DNA from: Paenibacillus aestuarii
GTDB lineage: Bacteria; Bacillota; Bacilli; Paenibacillales; NBRC-103111
Direction of reading: 5' to 3'
NCBI RefSeq assembly: GCF_027789125.1
Contig: NZ_JAQFVF010000027.1
Span: 283,720 to 347,719 of the forward strand
Length of the DNA: 64,000 bases
The notes beneath the pieces are model-generated. The model did no database searches. It saw nothing but the letters and a program-made list of their open reading frames with translations, and was not told where the DNA came from. Below are positions 53,201-62,102 of this stretch, one piece after another; position 1 is the stretch's first letter; each line of letters begins with the position of its first letter. The position numbers and the translations under genes are program-made.

Positions 53201-53378
53201 CGAAGGCGGCCTGATCGGTAAAGGCCTTGGCGTCGTCGTAATCGGCGGTCTGGCCACATCGACGGTTCTGACACTTGTCGTTGTTCCAATTGTGTATGAA
53301 TTGATCGAAAGCGTGAAGAACCGCTTCGGCCGCATGTTCAAACGGAACAAAAAAGAATCGAACGCAATATCCAGCTAA
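50277..53378 (+). CDS. RND-type efflux permease (AcrB/SwrC family)
   Basis: The 1033-residue proton-driven exporter has 12 TM helices in the RND pattern, two large extracytoplasmic loops (about 35-330 and 555-855) and the TM4 motif G-R-V-V-D-D-S-I-V-V with the paired proton-relay Asp residues. It resembles Bacillus SwrC/YerP, which exports surfactin and other amphiphiles. With no outer membrane in this lineage it probably works with the adaptor lipoprotein encoded next. The ATG at 50277 follows GAGGGGAG; an earlier frame start is unsupported. Confidence 0.92.
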   Translation: MNRLTKFSMKNVAALFIIMIMLFVGGLYSATQLKVENMPNVSFPVVAVTTTYTGAPKDVMDEITDPIEKKLANIEDLDSMTSTSSDNFSMVILMFKQNVDTDKKKQDVQDLLAEVKLPASAGTPKASTFGAASFPSNYLVAYAANDASQTELDKHFKDTIKPGLEGLKGIDHMDIIGARDTSLDIELDASALANFGLTPGQVTNAINSAVAKSPIGSVEVDGNDKMTRVTGNINSLYELQQVEITTPKGDIVKLDQVAKVQSITESDFNGRLDGKPAIGMILYKASSANAVEFSDNINKLLTEWKSTMPNVEFKNTYDSSIQIKDSINGLIREGIVGAVLASLMILIFLRNVRMTLIVLVSIPLSILITLLLMTQLGLTLNTMTLGGIFIAVGRVVDDSIVVIENIYASLEKAQERKESVIALATSQVAMAITSSTLATVGVFAPLALVTGVVGGFFRPFALTIGCALLSSLIVALTVIPMLAKLLVLRGKPGKAHHDEAAPGKVTIFYEKVLTWSLKHRIKTLLISGLLFVVTIAATVPFLSVSFLPSSKPSTTMYFQMKLPYETSFEATDLKTKEIERVLQDTKDSNGKPVFQFVEALVGYGGNDDERVPYVSRIFVQVNDSVDPTKVKDQIKDFMLSELPAGSEVEPKEMEGDYGVSSTDFAYELKGDDQLQLEKAAKLVKDKLATFPELSEIEDNLSDAKTEIEIAVDQNKARAYGLSASTVRDTARTWISKQALGDMKFDNITYTTTVSLDKSDRNSLEKLGDIPLTAANGSTVLLKEVAKINEIKGAASLGREDQQQLVKVTAKINSDNKNAVSRTLSEALKTVELPEGVSPKVTGVSEDITKSFTQLFVAMAAAIFVVYLIMVLAFGNAGAPFAILFSLPLAAIGGLLGLVIAREPLTVTSMIGFLMLIGIVVTNAIVLIDRAQQLREEGYTVRHALIEAGKVRLRPIIMTAGATIMALFPLALGISGEGGLIGKGLGVVVIGGLATSTVLTLVVVPIVYELIESVKNRFGRMFKRNKKESNAISS

Positions 53379-53422
53379 TTACAAGCTAAATGCTATCTTG
53401 AAATAAATTAGGAGGCACGTAG

Positions 53423-54706
53423 ATGAAAAAACGGACGATATCCATCTTTGCTCTGCTGGCTGCAGCCGCGGTATTAACCGCGGGCTGCTCGGTTCCGGGA
53501 AAAGGCGGTCCCGCCACAGCTCAGCTTGCGCCGAGAGCTATTAAGACAGAGGCGATTACGAAACAGAAAATCAGCAGCCCGATTGAGCAGGTGGCTGACG
53601 TTGCGGCAGGCACGACGCTGGACGTCGTTGCCAAAGCGAACGGCGAAGTAACGCAAGTGTTGAAAAAACGCGGCGAATACGTGGAGAAAGGCGATGTGCT
53701 GTTCGTGATTGACAGCAAGGACGCGGAATCGAACAAGCGGAAAAGTGAACTGAGCGTGACCAGCGCGCAGGAAGCACTGAAGCAAGCACGCGACAATAAA
53801 GTGAACAATCGCAAAGATTTGGTCGATGGTGTAAGCAAATCGCAAACGGCTTACGATAATGCGCAGCAAGATTACAACAAAATGCGCAATGACTACGATT
53901 CCGGTCTGGTTACTCAGCATCAAGTGGAACAATCGCAGCAAGCGGTGGACAATGCGCGCATGGCTTTGGAATCGGCGCAAAGCAAGCTATCCGCTTTTGA
54001 CAATACGGATTCGATCGCATCCGCACAAACACAGGCTGAATCGGCAAACTTGGCACTGGATGATGCGACTCGCGCCCTTGAAAATTATGAAGTGAAGGCG
54101 CCGGGAAGCGGCATTTTGACGGATTTCAACGTTGTTATCGGGCAAACAGTATCTGCAGCCGCAGGCAAAGTTGGTCAAGTTCAACAAGTTGATCCGGTTA
54201 AGATCAAAACAGAATTGTCTGAGACGAATTATCAACAAGTGAAAGGCAAGCAGGAGCTTGTTTATTACAACCCAGATACGCCGGATAAAAAAGCGACAGC
54301 AAAAATCAGCTATTTGGCCCCAATTATGAGTGCTACTACGAAAACTTATACATTAGAGCTGGAAGTTCCGAATGCGGATCATCAGCTGCAGCCAGGCACG
54401 CGCTTCATGGTACAGCTGACAACCGATACGGAAGAGCAAGTTGCTGCGATTCCAACACTGAGCGTCATTCGTGAAGAAGCAGATACGTTCGTTTTTGTGA
54501 AGCAAGGCGATGTGTATCAGAAACGTAAAGTGAAGTTGGGACGCATCAACGGAGAGTACCAAGAAGTTCTGGACGGTGTGAAAGAGGGCGAACAGCTCGT
54601 CGTTACGGGTCAGAACACGTTGAAAGACGGTCAGAAAGTAGAAGCGACTACAGCCCCAGCGGCGTCGGCGACCCCGGCGGCATCCGCAACACCAGCAGCG
54701 AAATAA
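53423..54706 (+). CDS. RND adaptor (membrane-fusion) lipoprotein
   Basis: The 427-residue protein has a lipobox (L-T-A-G-C, Cys22), a split biotinyl-lipoyl-like domain (V-V-A-K-A-N-G-E-V...K-A-P-G-S-G-I-L-T), a long coiled-coil hairpin (about 105-215), a beta-barrel, a membrane-proximal domain and an Ala/Pro/Thr-rich tail. It should bridge the RND pump to the wall side. TAGGAGG precedes the ATG. Confidence 0.9.
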   Translation: MKKRTISIFALLAAAAVLTAGCSVPGKGGPATAQLAPRAIKTEAITKQKISSPIEQVADVAAGTTLDVVAKANGEVTQVLKKRGEYVEKGDVLFVIDSKDAESNKRKSELSVTSAQEALKQARDNKVNNRKDLVDGVSKSQTAYDNAQQDYNKMRNDYDSGLVTQHQVEQSQQAVDNARMALESAQSKLSAFDNTDSIASAQTQAESANLALDDATRALENYEVKAPGSGILTDFNVVIGQTVSAAAGKVGQVQQVDPVKIKTELSETNYQQVKGKQELVYYNPDTPDKKATAKISYLAPIMSATTKTYTLELEVPNADHQLQPGTRFMVQLTTDTEEQVAAIPTLSVIREEADTFVFVKQGDVYQKRKVKLGRINGEYQEVLDGVKEGEQLVVTGQNTLKDGQKVEATTAPAASATPAASATPAAK

Positions 54707-54736
54707 TTTCAGCATGATCAAAGGAGCGATAAACGT

Positions 54737-56458
54737 ATGAGAAATAAACCTTGGAAAACAGGTCTTGCAGCAATTGTATTAGGTACGATGATCATTCAAG
54801 GAGCAATTCCAGTCCTGGCGGATGGTGTTGGATCGGCGGCGGCAGTGGTCTCCGCACCGTCTGTCAATTACGGACTGACTAACGACATTCGCGCAGCGAT
54901 CAAGAGCGTAGCCGTAACACCGACGGCGAATGGTTCACAAATCTCCGCCACAGTTCGTTTGTACAACGGCGGCGAGAGCGTAAACCGTGTACCTGAGCAC
55001 GAATTGCGTGTGCGCACGACAAGCGGTATCGTATATACACTGAAACCAAGCGTTAGCAATAAAGCGGCACTACAGCCGCATGAGATTGGCGAACTCGTGT
55101 ACATGGCGGATATCGACAGTAAAGAGATTACACAAATCGATCAGCTATCGTTTGTGAATGTGGATCTTTACTCCTACCCTAAGAAAGAAACGACACTGCT
55201 GGCTATGCCGACCACTTCGGTATGGTACGGTACAGGCGCTTCAGCACCACAAGTGCCGGATACGATGAATTGGGGGCAAGCCTTCACGATTCCAGGTGTG
55301 AATTCCGGATTAGTTTACACGCCGGTTGATGTTACTATGCAAAACACAAGCACAGGCCGCGCGGCGGTCGTTACCGTATTGGCTGAAAATCCAGGCACTG
55401 GACGTGAGATTGTGCCGGATTTCCGCTTAGACGCACAATCTGAGCAAAAAAGCTATGTGGGAACGCGGACGGAAACGGGTTCTGTCGCTTTGGAAGCCGG
55501 CGAGAAGAAATACATTCATTTCGCCATCCCAGTAGAAAACAGTGTAACACCTTCTAAGCTGCTCGTTGTTTCTACAGATAACTTTGTTGCTGCCGCAGGC
55601 AGCCAGCCAGTCGTCTTGGCGACGGGGAAAGCAGCGATCGCTTGGCCGGTGAGCACAGGTTCGGGAGTAGCTGCGCCAGCTTACACGATTGGCACACCGA
55701 TTGCTTTTGACAATTTGACAACTGTCATCGATAAGAAAACACAAGTATCGCTCATGGAGCTGACCCTGCATGAGAATCCGGGCGAAGGCTACAAAACAGC
55801 GGTGGCCAAGTTCAAATTGACGAATACAAGTGATGTGCCAACCGCAACACCTGCTTTCTTGTCGCAGCTCAGCAATGCACAAGGTGTCACTTACCAAGGT
55901 ACGCGCCAAACGAACGTAACATCGATGATGAACCCTGGACTTAGCTATGTGGTAAGTTACTCGTTTATCGTACCGCAAAGTGAAACAGGCACCAGCTTTG
56001 CCCTGAAGCTGCTTGACGGCCAATCGGTTGCTCCATTCACAACGACGATTGCCGCACTGCAAACGAATGTACAGGAAGACAGCACAGATGATGTGATCTC
56101 GATGTATCCATTTGATTTGAAATTCAACAGCATTACTGTAGGTTCCATTACGACACCACAATTGACTTATACGTATAAATTCACGCTTGACCTGGATATT
56201 ACGCAAAAAGAAAATATTGTCGTCGACAATAACTTCTCCAAACTCAGATTTGAAATCGTCGATAACGCAGGCCGTGTCGTCGGTTCCAAAGATGCTGCTC
56301 TAACAGGCGATAACAAACTTGTCAGCGGCAAACAAACGCTCGATGCAAGCAATATTGCATCGGATCAAATGAGCTCGCCATTCACTGTGAATGTGTATGA
56401 GGTCATTGATACGCCAAGCGGTACAGCGAAGCGTCTGCTGAAAACCGTTAAATCGTAA
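54737..56458 (+). CDS. Secreted protein of unknown function in the RND operon
   Basis: The 573-residue protein has a signal peptide (cleavage after about residue 28, V-L-A). The mature part is all-beta and Ser/Thr-rich, with two or three similar Ig-like modules (about 45-165, 180-300, 315-445) and a distinct C-terminal domain (about 455-573). No anchor, catalytic motif or known family was recognised. AAGGAG precedes the ATG 30 bases after the adaptor gene, and a terminator follows, so it belongs to the exporter operon. It may dock with the pump outside the cell. Confidence 0.7.
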   Translation: MRNKPWKTGLAAIVLGTMIIQGAIPVLADGVGSAAAVVSAPSVNYGLTNDIRAAIKSVAVTPTANGSQISATVRLYNGGESVNRVPEHELRVRTTSGIVYTLKPSVSNKAALQPHEIGELVYMADIDSKEITQIDQLSFVNVDLYSYPKKETTLLAMPTTSVWYGTGASAPQVPDTMNWGQAFTIPGVNSGLVYTPVDVTMQNTSTGRAAVVTVLAENPGTGREIVPDFRLDAQSEQKSYVGTRTETGSVALEAGEKKYIHFAIPVENSVTPSKLLVVSTDNFVAAAGSQPVVLATGKAAIAWPVSTGSGVAAPAYTIGTPIAFDNLTTVIDKKTQVSLMELTLHENPGEGYKTAVAKFKLTNTSDVPTATPAFLSQLSNAQGVTYQGTRQTNVTSMMNPGLSYVVSYSFIVPQSETGTSFALKLLDGQSVAPFTTTIAALQTNVQEDSTDDVISMYPFDLKFNSITVGSITTPQLTYTYKFTLDLDITQKENIVVDNNFSKLRFEIVDNAGRVVGSKDAALTGDNKLVSGKQTLDASNIASDQMSSPFTVNVYEVIDTPSGTAKRLLKTVKS

Positions 56459-56465
56459 TATGGAA

Positions 56466-56516
56466 TGAAAAAGGATCGACCCCTGCCGGGAGGCAGACGG
56501 GACGATCCTTTTTTTG
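56466..56516. terminator. Bidirectional terminator after the RND operon
   Basis: AAAAAGGATCG pairs with CGATCCTTTTT, with an inner CTGCC/GGCAG stem, and seven T follow. It also serves the convergent isomerase gene. Confidence 0.9.
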
Positions 56517-56520
56517 TATG

Positions 56521-57375
56521 CTAAGCTTCAAGTCCTGCAGCTTGATATACTTTGGCAAATCCATCTCGCGATCTTTGCAGCAAAGTTTCCACAGGATCCG
56601 CCGGCGGCTGCGCCGTGAGTATTTCCTGGGAAATAACCCCTGTGTAACCGATTTGCTTCAGAGCGCGGAGGAATCCGGCTAAATCGATCACGCCTTCGCC
56701 AGGATATAAGCGGCCGTTGTCGAGCACCTCGGAGACCGGAACAGCCGGGGCATCATTGATGTGTACGTGGACAATTTGCTCCACCTTCAAGTTCAAAATG
56801 TCGTCAATGCTATGCTCATTCGTATACCAGTGATAGGCGTCGAATAAGAGACCAACATTCTTCTCATTAATAGTTTCGATCCAATCGAGTGTGCTCGGCA
56901 GGTCCCAAACAAACGGATTATTCCAGCGCGTGCGCAAATGATGCGGACCTACGAACTCCAAGCCTAGGCTGATGCCATATGCGCCAAGCACTTGCGCGCA
57001 AGTACGCAGCCGGCGGGTGGCCAGCGCCATAAAGTGCGCCGCATTGTGATCCGTGGAAGGCAGCACATACGTGCAGCAAGCTTTACATCCTAGCGCAGCC
57101 GCGGCTTCCGCATCGCGCGTCAAGCGGGTCAAACCGCTGCGGAATGCCTCTTCTGTCGTGCGCCATTCAACGGATAACCCGATGGAACCGATTTGCACGC
57201 CATATTCCTTCAAAAGCGCTTGAGCACCGCTTAGCCCACGTGCAGCAATCAGCGTCTCCAGCTCTTCTCCGCTCGTATCAACGGCCGCAAAGCCGTACTC
57301 TGAAGCCAAGCGAATCAATGATTCCAAATCACCAGCGCCGGCGCCCAGTCCAGCCCGTGTTAATCCTTTGATCAT
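56521..57375 (-). CDS. Sugar phosphate isomerase/epimerase-like TIM-barrel protein
   Basis: The 284-residue protein belongs to the xylose-isomerase-like/AP-endonuclease-2 superfamily. Metal-ligand motifs are seen as G-L-E-F-V-G (Glu), L-L-F-D-A-Y-H-W (Asp, His), H-V-H-I-N-D (His, Asp) and S-Q-E-I-L (Glu). It probably isomerises a sugar or inositol derivative; the substrate is not given by its neighbours. GTAGGAG lies 8 bases before the ATG at 57375. Confidence 0.85.
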   Translation of the reverse strand: MIKGLTRAGLGAGAGDLESLIRLASEYGFAAVDTSGEELETLIAARGLSGAQALLKEYGVQIGSIGLSVEWRTTEEAFRSGLTRLTRDAEAAAALGCKACCTYVLPSTDHNAAHFMALATRRLRTCAQVLGAYGISLGLEFVGPHHLRTRWNNPFVWDLPSTLDWIETINEKNVGLLFDAYHWYTNEHSIDDILNLKVEQIVHVHINDAPAVPVSEVLDNGRLYPGEGVIDLAGFLRALKQIGYTGVISQEILTAQPPADPVETLLQRSRDGFAKVYQAAGLEA

Positions 57376-57560
57376 ACGAATCACTCCTACATCATGTGTA
57401 AAATTTTTCTTATTTTCCGAGATATCTAGTTCTTCTGTCCCATACCTATGGTAAAATAAAATGAATATGGAAGCATGCCAAATCTTCTTGATCTATCTGA
57501 AATTTTCGAGCACCTCTATGTAACAACCATCGAACAAGTCGAAGGAGTGGCAGGAGAATC

Positions 57561-60098
57561 GTGAATAGGAAGAGCTGGACTTACGCAGCATCTGGCTTGC
57601 TGATCGGAATTATCCTGCTCATCAGCTACTGGGTTATGGGGAGGACGGAGCAGCGAATTACCGATGTATTGAACGTCGTGCAACCTCAAGAGACGCTGCC
57701 GCAAACGCCGGCACCTGCCGTACCATCAGCCGATGAGCTGGCCAAACGAATGGATGAAATACGCGGGTGGAAACAGTCCGAGCACCGTTTCAGTACGGAT
57801 ACCGATGATCCGCTCATTCTTTTGCAAAATCAACAACAGGTCGTCTATGTTCAGCATAATCAAATCCGCTATGAAGTGATCGGCAGCCCGGGATATCCGA
57901 CGATTCCTTTGAGTGTTCCAGGCGCACGAGCCGGAACGGTCTGGCGGAACGGGACGACGGCCTATATTGGTCTGGCATCCAGCGCTGCAGGCAGCCCCTC
58001 CTCGGCACAAGGCGATTGGTACGAAATCAATCTCGCCGCCGCTAGCGGCAACCCGTTGAAAAGGCTCGGAGACTTGCAGCTCTCACCGGAGGACGTGCTG
58101 TCTGTCACCTTTGCCAATAAGCCCGCTGGGGCGCTATTTTTGGAGAAGACGGCGCATGGCATTCAAGAGTTTTGGGTTCATGGCCTGGGCAAAGGACAGT
58201 TCTTCGTCAATGATTACTCGCCGCCGGGGCCTTCCGGGCGACCGCCTGCACCAGGCGCAGATCAAGCTGTGTTTTCGAATATTCTGGACGTAAATAACAT
58301 GACGATCCTGGAGGATGAGCGGGGACTGTTGATAGCTCAAAATGGGGCGGTAAGTCCAACTATTTTTCGGTTATCGGGGTATAAGCTCTCGCAATCCGTC
58401 AGCCTGGCTGTCGATTCGCCGCTGCGCGTCATGTCCCCCTACGCGGGTCATAGTGCCGCGTTATTAACGATCACTCGCCGCGATGGCGGGCCGCCGATGG
58501 GCGTGCTGCTGCCAGCTAACAACCCCACACCGTTCCCCTTGTCGCCGAAGCTGATGGAACCCGGCTGGATGCTGGTTGATGGCATGACATTTGTACGTCA
58601 ACAAGACGGTGGGCTGCAGGTGGTGTCCTACCCGATACCGATGAGTACAGGGCAAGGGGAGGCAGAGCCGCGTGAAGCTTCATTATCGCTTGCAGGCACC
58701 ACAAGCTGGAGCCGGTCCGGAATGGAGCTGGAAGGGGAGTTCAACGGGAGCAAAAAGTACCTGTCGCTCTACGATCTAATCAACAGCAGGCTGGAAGCTT
58801 CATCCTCTTCGTTATGGATGAATGTACTGCAGCCGGGCCGCATCGTGAGCGCAGATAAACCGGAAGCGGTGGCTAAAGAGATCAGCGTCGTGCTCCCGAA
58901 GCATAAGACGGAAGACGGGGAAGCGGCCGGGCAAGCGGATCCGGCGATTCCTGAGCGCTTGCGCCAAGCGCTTGAGAAACGGGATGCCATAGGCAGCGGC
59001 GATCTGACGAACCGCCATATCATCCGTCAGGCTGATGCGCAATGGTATGTGCTGACAGCGGATCAGCTGGAAAGCTGGGATGCGGCGCTCGGGTTCAAAA
59101 CGGTGGGCAAGCTGCCGGTTAAAGTCCACTGTTCCACGAGTAATTATGCGGTATGTACGTCGGCGCGGGACTTTGTTAAAATAGGTGATTTCTGGTACGT
59201 GGCGGATACTTATGCCGACCGGATCATCAAGTTGGACGACTCCTTAGCCGTCGTCGATCAGGCAGAAATGGAGATGCCATCCCGGCTGAGCTACGATGCG
59301 AAGACGAAGCGATTGTCCGCAGAGGGGCTGTCGGGTACGGCTGAATATACCGAGGACTTGAAGCGGGTAACGATGAAGCCCGTGCTTCCCACCGCAATCG
59401 GGCACGTGCCCAAGGACGAACTGATGCTGTGGCCGGAGGGCTACTATGAGGATCCGAACGGGCTGCATTGGGCTTTTCAAACGAATCGGCTATATGGCTA
59501 TGATCCGTTGAAACAAACGATGGTCAGTTATTTTACCGGAGCTATGACCAATGCGTCGGGAAGGGCGAAATTGTTCCCTTATATGGATAAAATTTGGCTG
59601 CTGCTGGATGACCGGATTCATGTGTTTGATTCCAGAGGTGCGTGGTTAAACGAAATAAAGTTTCCACGTTCGCAGCCTGATGGCATTTATAATACGTCGC
59701 CCGTAGGTGAGGGCTCTTACGTGCTCGATCGCGATCAAGGCATGCTGTACCTGATTCAAGGCTACAAATTGCTGCAAATTGATCTCCATCATCGTCGGGT
59801 CAAGCCGCTGCTCTGGCAAATTCAGGCCAATATGAACAAAGTGCTCTACGACCGGGGCAAGCTCTACGTGACCCTGCACACGGATAAAGGTAATGAGCCC
59901 TCTGATATGAGTCAGGAGCTGGTCATTTGCGATACGCAAACGGAGCTGGTCAGCCGGTACAAAATTCCCGAAGGTTACGTCACCGATACGATTTCTAAAG
60001 ATCATGAGCTGCTCCTGCGGCAGAGCAGCACGTTCGCCGGCGGCGATCCCAATGCGAGGATGGTCTATAAGCTTAATGAACAGGGGCTGCCGGAGTAA
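57561..60098 (+). CDS. Membrane-anchored extracytoplasmic protein, propeller-like, unknown function
   Basis: The 845-residue protein has one N-terminal TM/signal anchor (about 8-27) and a large extracytoplasmic part rich in beta strands spaced as in propellers (repeated hydrophobic-Y-hydrophobic-x-D-x-hydrophobic units). A charged spacer lies near 440-470. No signature of a known enzyme was recognised. A GTG start 5 bases after GGCAGGAG is used. It stands alone between a divergent isomerase gene and a terminator. Confidence 0.65.
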   Translation: MNRKSWTYAASGLLIGIILLISYWVMGRTEQRITDVLNVVQPQETLPQTPAPAVPSADELAKRMDEIRGWKQSEHRFSTDTDDPLILLQNQQQVVYVQHNQIRYEVIGSPGYPTIPLSVPGARAGTVWRNGTTAYIGLASSAAGSPSSAQGDWYEINLAAASGNPLKRLGDLQLSPEDVLSVTFANKPAGALFLEKTAHGIQEFWVHGLGKGQFFVNDYSPPGPSGRPPAPGADQAVFSNILDVNNMTILEDERGLLIAQNGAVSPTIFRLSGYKLSQSVSLAVDSPLRVMSPYAGHSAALLTITRRDGGPPMGVLLPANNPTPFPLSPKLMEPGWMLVDGMTFVRQQDGGLQVVSYPIPMSTGQGEAEPREASLSLAGTTSWSRSGMELEGEFNGSKKYLSLYDLINSRLEASSSSLWMNVLQPGRIVSADKPEAVAKEISVVLPKHKTEDGEAAGQADPAIPERLRQALEKRDAIGSGDLTNRHIIRQADAQWYVLTADQLESWDAALGFKTVGKLPVKVHCSTSNYAVCTSARDFVKIGDFWYVADTYADRIIKLDDSLAVVDQAEMEMPSRLSYDAKTKRLSAEGLSGTAEYTEDLKRVTMKPVLPTAIGHVPKDELMLWPEGYYEDPNGLHWAFQTNRLYGYDPLKQTMVSYFTGAMTNASGRAKLFPYMDKIWLLLDDRIHVFDSRGAWLNEIKFPRSQPDGIYNTSPVGEGSYVLDRDQGMLYLIQGYKLLQIDLHHRRVKPLLWQIQANMNKVLYDRGKLYVTLHTDKGNEPSDMSQELVICDTQTELVSRYKIPEGYVTDTISKDHELLLRQSSTFAGGDPNARMVYKLNEQGLPE

Positions 60099-60127
60099 GG
60101 AGTAAAGGGAAGTCGTGCAGGACAAAA

Positions 60128-60200
60128 CAAAAGCCTGAGGTGTCTGGCAAGCAGACGGAAGCTTTAGCTTCGTCATTTGCCATGAGTCCTCAGGCTTTTC
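60128..60200. terminator. Bidirectional long-stem terminator
   Basis: AAAAGCCTGAGG pairs perfectly with CCTCAGGCTTTT, enclosing smaller hairpins. It abuts the stop of the convergent XRE gene. Confidence 0.8.
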
Positions 60201-60610
60201 TATTCGGCGGGAGCGTCCGATTCTTGATTCCTCCGCTGCCGATCTTTCCAGAACAAGACGCTCAGCATGCGTTCAACCCATTCTTTATCTTCGTCGGTCA
60301 GCACCATGCCATCGAACATCAGTTCGTTCTCGCGGATAAAACGGCGCAAGTTCACAGGTGCACTGGGCAAGACCTCTCCGGTGTGTGCACCTTGTGTTGA
60401 TTCCAAGTATCCGGCAATCTCCATCAGCTCGGAGTAGGAAGAATTAAGCCCTTCGGACAGCTTCATCAAAACATCCGGCGAAGGAATGCCGCGATTGCCG
60501 TTCTCCAGTTGGGAAATATAGGCAGCGGAGACGCCGGAACGGTCGGCGAGTTCTCGGATCGTGAATCCTTTGAGCTTCCGCATATCTTTTAATTTGCTGT
60601 AAAAATACAT
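60200..60610 (-). CDS. XRE-family helix-turn-helix regulator
   Basis: The 136-residue protein has an N-terminal HTH_3 domain (I-R-E-L-A-D-R-S-G-V-S-A-A-Y-I-S-Q-L-E-N-G) at about residues 5-63 and a charged helical C-terminus that may dimerise. It resembles small SinR-like repressors. The ATG at 60610 follows GAGGGTG; GTG starts upstream overlap that site. It lies directly downstream of fabF in the same direction, so it could be cotranscribed. Confidence 0.85.
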   Translation of the reverse strand: MYFYSKLKDMRKLKGFTIRELADRSGVSAAYISQLENGNRGIPSPDVLMKLSEGLNSSYSELMEIAGYLESTQGAHTGEVLPSAPVNLRRFIRENELMFDGMVLTDEDKEWVERMLSVLFWKDRQRRNQESDAPAE

Positions 60611-60732
60611 CCGCTTCACCCTCACTATGAACGAAAGTAAACAGTAGTTAACAATTTTATATTAACAGTTTACTATTGTCGTTTCAAACCACTCAAAGGT
60701 GAAAGTTCAGGCGAATGGAGGTTCAAACCCGA

Positions 60733-61971
60733 TTACGATTCAAACTTTTTAAAAATAAGGACGGCATTATGGCCGCCGAAGCCGAATGAATTGGACAAGC
60801 CGATCTGTACGTCAGCACGGCGCGCTTGTAATGGCACATAGTCCAGATCGCACTGAGGATCCGGATTCTGCAGATTGATCGTCGGTGGAATCAGGCCGTC
60901 CTGCAGCGTTTTGATGAGCGCCACAGCTTCGACGCCCCCAGCTGCGCCAAGCATGTGCCCGATCATCGATTTGTTGGCGCTGATCGGCACTTCGTAGGCG
61001 CGCTTGCCGAGCAGACGTTTCACGGCAAGCGTCTCCGACAGATCGCCGGCCACAGTGCTCGTCGCATGCGCGTTGATCGTGCCGATCTCGTCTGCCGCCA
61101 GCCCAGCGTCGGCGAGCGCTTCGCGCATGGCGCGGTAAGCACCCGCGCCTTCAGGATCGGTCGCCACGATATGGTAGGCGTCCGAGGAAACCCCATAGCC
61201 GATGAGCTCGGCATGGATATGGGCCCCGCGCCGCTCGGCATGCTCGAGCGACTCCAATACGAGCACGCCGGCGCCTTCGGCGGGCACGAACCCGTCGCGC
61301 TGCGCGTCGAACGGGCGGCTTGCCTCATCCGGCGCGCCGTCGCGTGTCGACAGCGCCGTCGCGTTGCCGAAGCCTGCCAGCGCGAGGTCGGTGATCGTCG
61401 CCTCGGCCCCGCCGGCAATGACGACGTCCGCGCCCCCGCGCTGGATCAGCTTCATCGCTTCGCCGATGGCGTTGTTGCCTGTCGCGCAGGCCGTAACCGG
61501 CGCCAGCACCGGGCCTTTAGCCCCGTACATGATGCTGACCTGCGCCGCCGCCATATTGGCGATCATCATCGGCACGACCGTGGGGCTGACCCGGCTTGGT
61601 CCGCGCTCCAGCAGCGTGCGGTAGTTCTCCAGCATCGTATGAATGCCGCCGATGCCTGAGCCGATATAAACGCCGACCCGTTCGGCGTTGTGCTCATCGA
61701 TGGAGAACTTCGCATCCTCCAGTGCTTGCTTCGCTGCTGCGACGGCGAATTGGGTGTAGCGGTCCATGCGCCGCACCTCGCGCCGGCCGACGGCCGCTTC
61801 CGCATCAAAGTTGCGAACAAGGCCCGCAATATCGCTTTTATAGGCGGATACATCCATTGTATCGATTTTGCTGATGCCCGATTGGCCTTGGCTAAGCTGA
61901 TTCCAGAACGTCTCCACATCGTTGCCGATCGGTGTGATGACCCCCATCCCTGTAATAACGACTCTTTTCAT
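60733..61971 (-). CDS. fabF: Beta-ketoacyl-ACP synthase II
   Basis: The 412-residue thiolase-fold enzyme elongates acyl-ACP with malonyl-ACP in fatty acid synthesis. The triad is Cys162 in T-A-C-A-T-G, His in N-A-H-A-T-S-T and His in N-K-S-M-I-G-H, and the Gly-rich C-terminus (S-N-S-F-G-F-G-G-H-N) is intact. GGAGG lies 8 bases before the ATG at 61971. It stands alone, away from acpP and fabD/G/H, so it may be a second, specialised copy. Its central part is very GC-rich. Divergent from an MmyB-type regulator. Confidence 0.92.
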   Translation of the reverse strand: MKRVVITGMGVITPIGNDVETFWNQLSQGQSGISKIDTMDVSAYKSDIAGLVRNFDAEAAVGRREVRRMDRYTQFAVAAAKQALEDAKFSIDEHNAERVGVYIGSGIGGIHTMLENYRTLLERGPSRVSPTVVPMMIANMAAAQVSIMYGAKGPVLAPVTACATGNNAIGEAMKLIQRGGADVVIAGGAEATITDLALAGFGNATALSTRDGAPDEASRPFDAQRDGFVPAEGAGVLVLESLEHAERRGAHIHAELIGYGVSSDAYHIVATDPEGAGAYRAMREALADAGLAADEIGTINAHATSTVAGDLSETLAVKRLLGKRAYEVPISANKSMIGHMLGAAGGVEAVALIKTLQDGLIPPTINLQNPDPQCDLDYVPLQARRADVQIGLSNSFGFGGHNAVLIFKKFES

Positions 61972-62030
61972 ATTATTGACCTCCGTAAGGTTGTTGTTAG
62001 ATTCATTATATCCATAGATTGTCACAAGCG

Positions 62031-62081
62031 TTATCCTATTACAAGTTAGCGTTTATACGGGTATAATAAGTGCTAGGATAA
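62031..62081. promoter_or_regulatory. Inverted repeat bracketing the promoter of the MmyB-type regulator
   Basis: TTATCCTA (62031-62038) and TAGGATAA (62074-62081) are perfect 8-bp inverted arms. Between them lies TTACAA-17-TATAAT (62039-62067), reading toward the regulator. The left arm touches the -35 and the right arm lies about 7 bases past the -10. The layout suggests operator half-sites for autoregulation and possibly control of divergent fabF. Confidence 0.65.
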
Positions 62082-62102
62082 TGGTATAGGAGATGAATCA
62101 AC

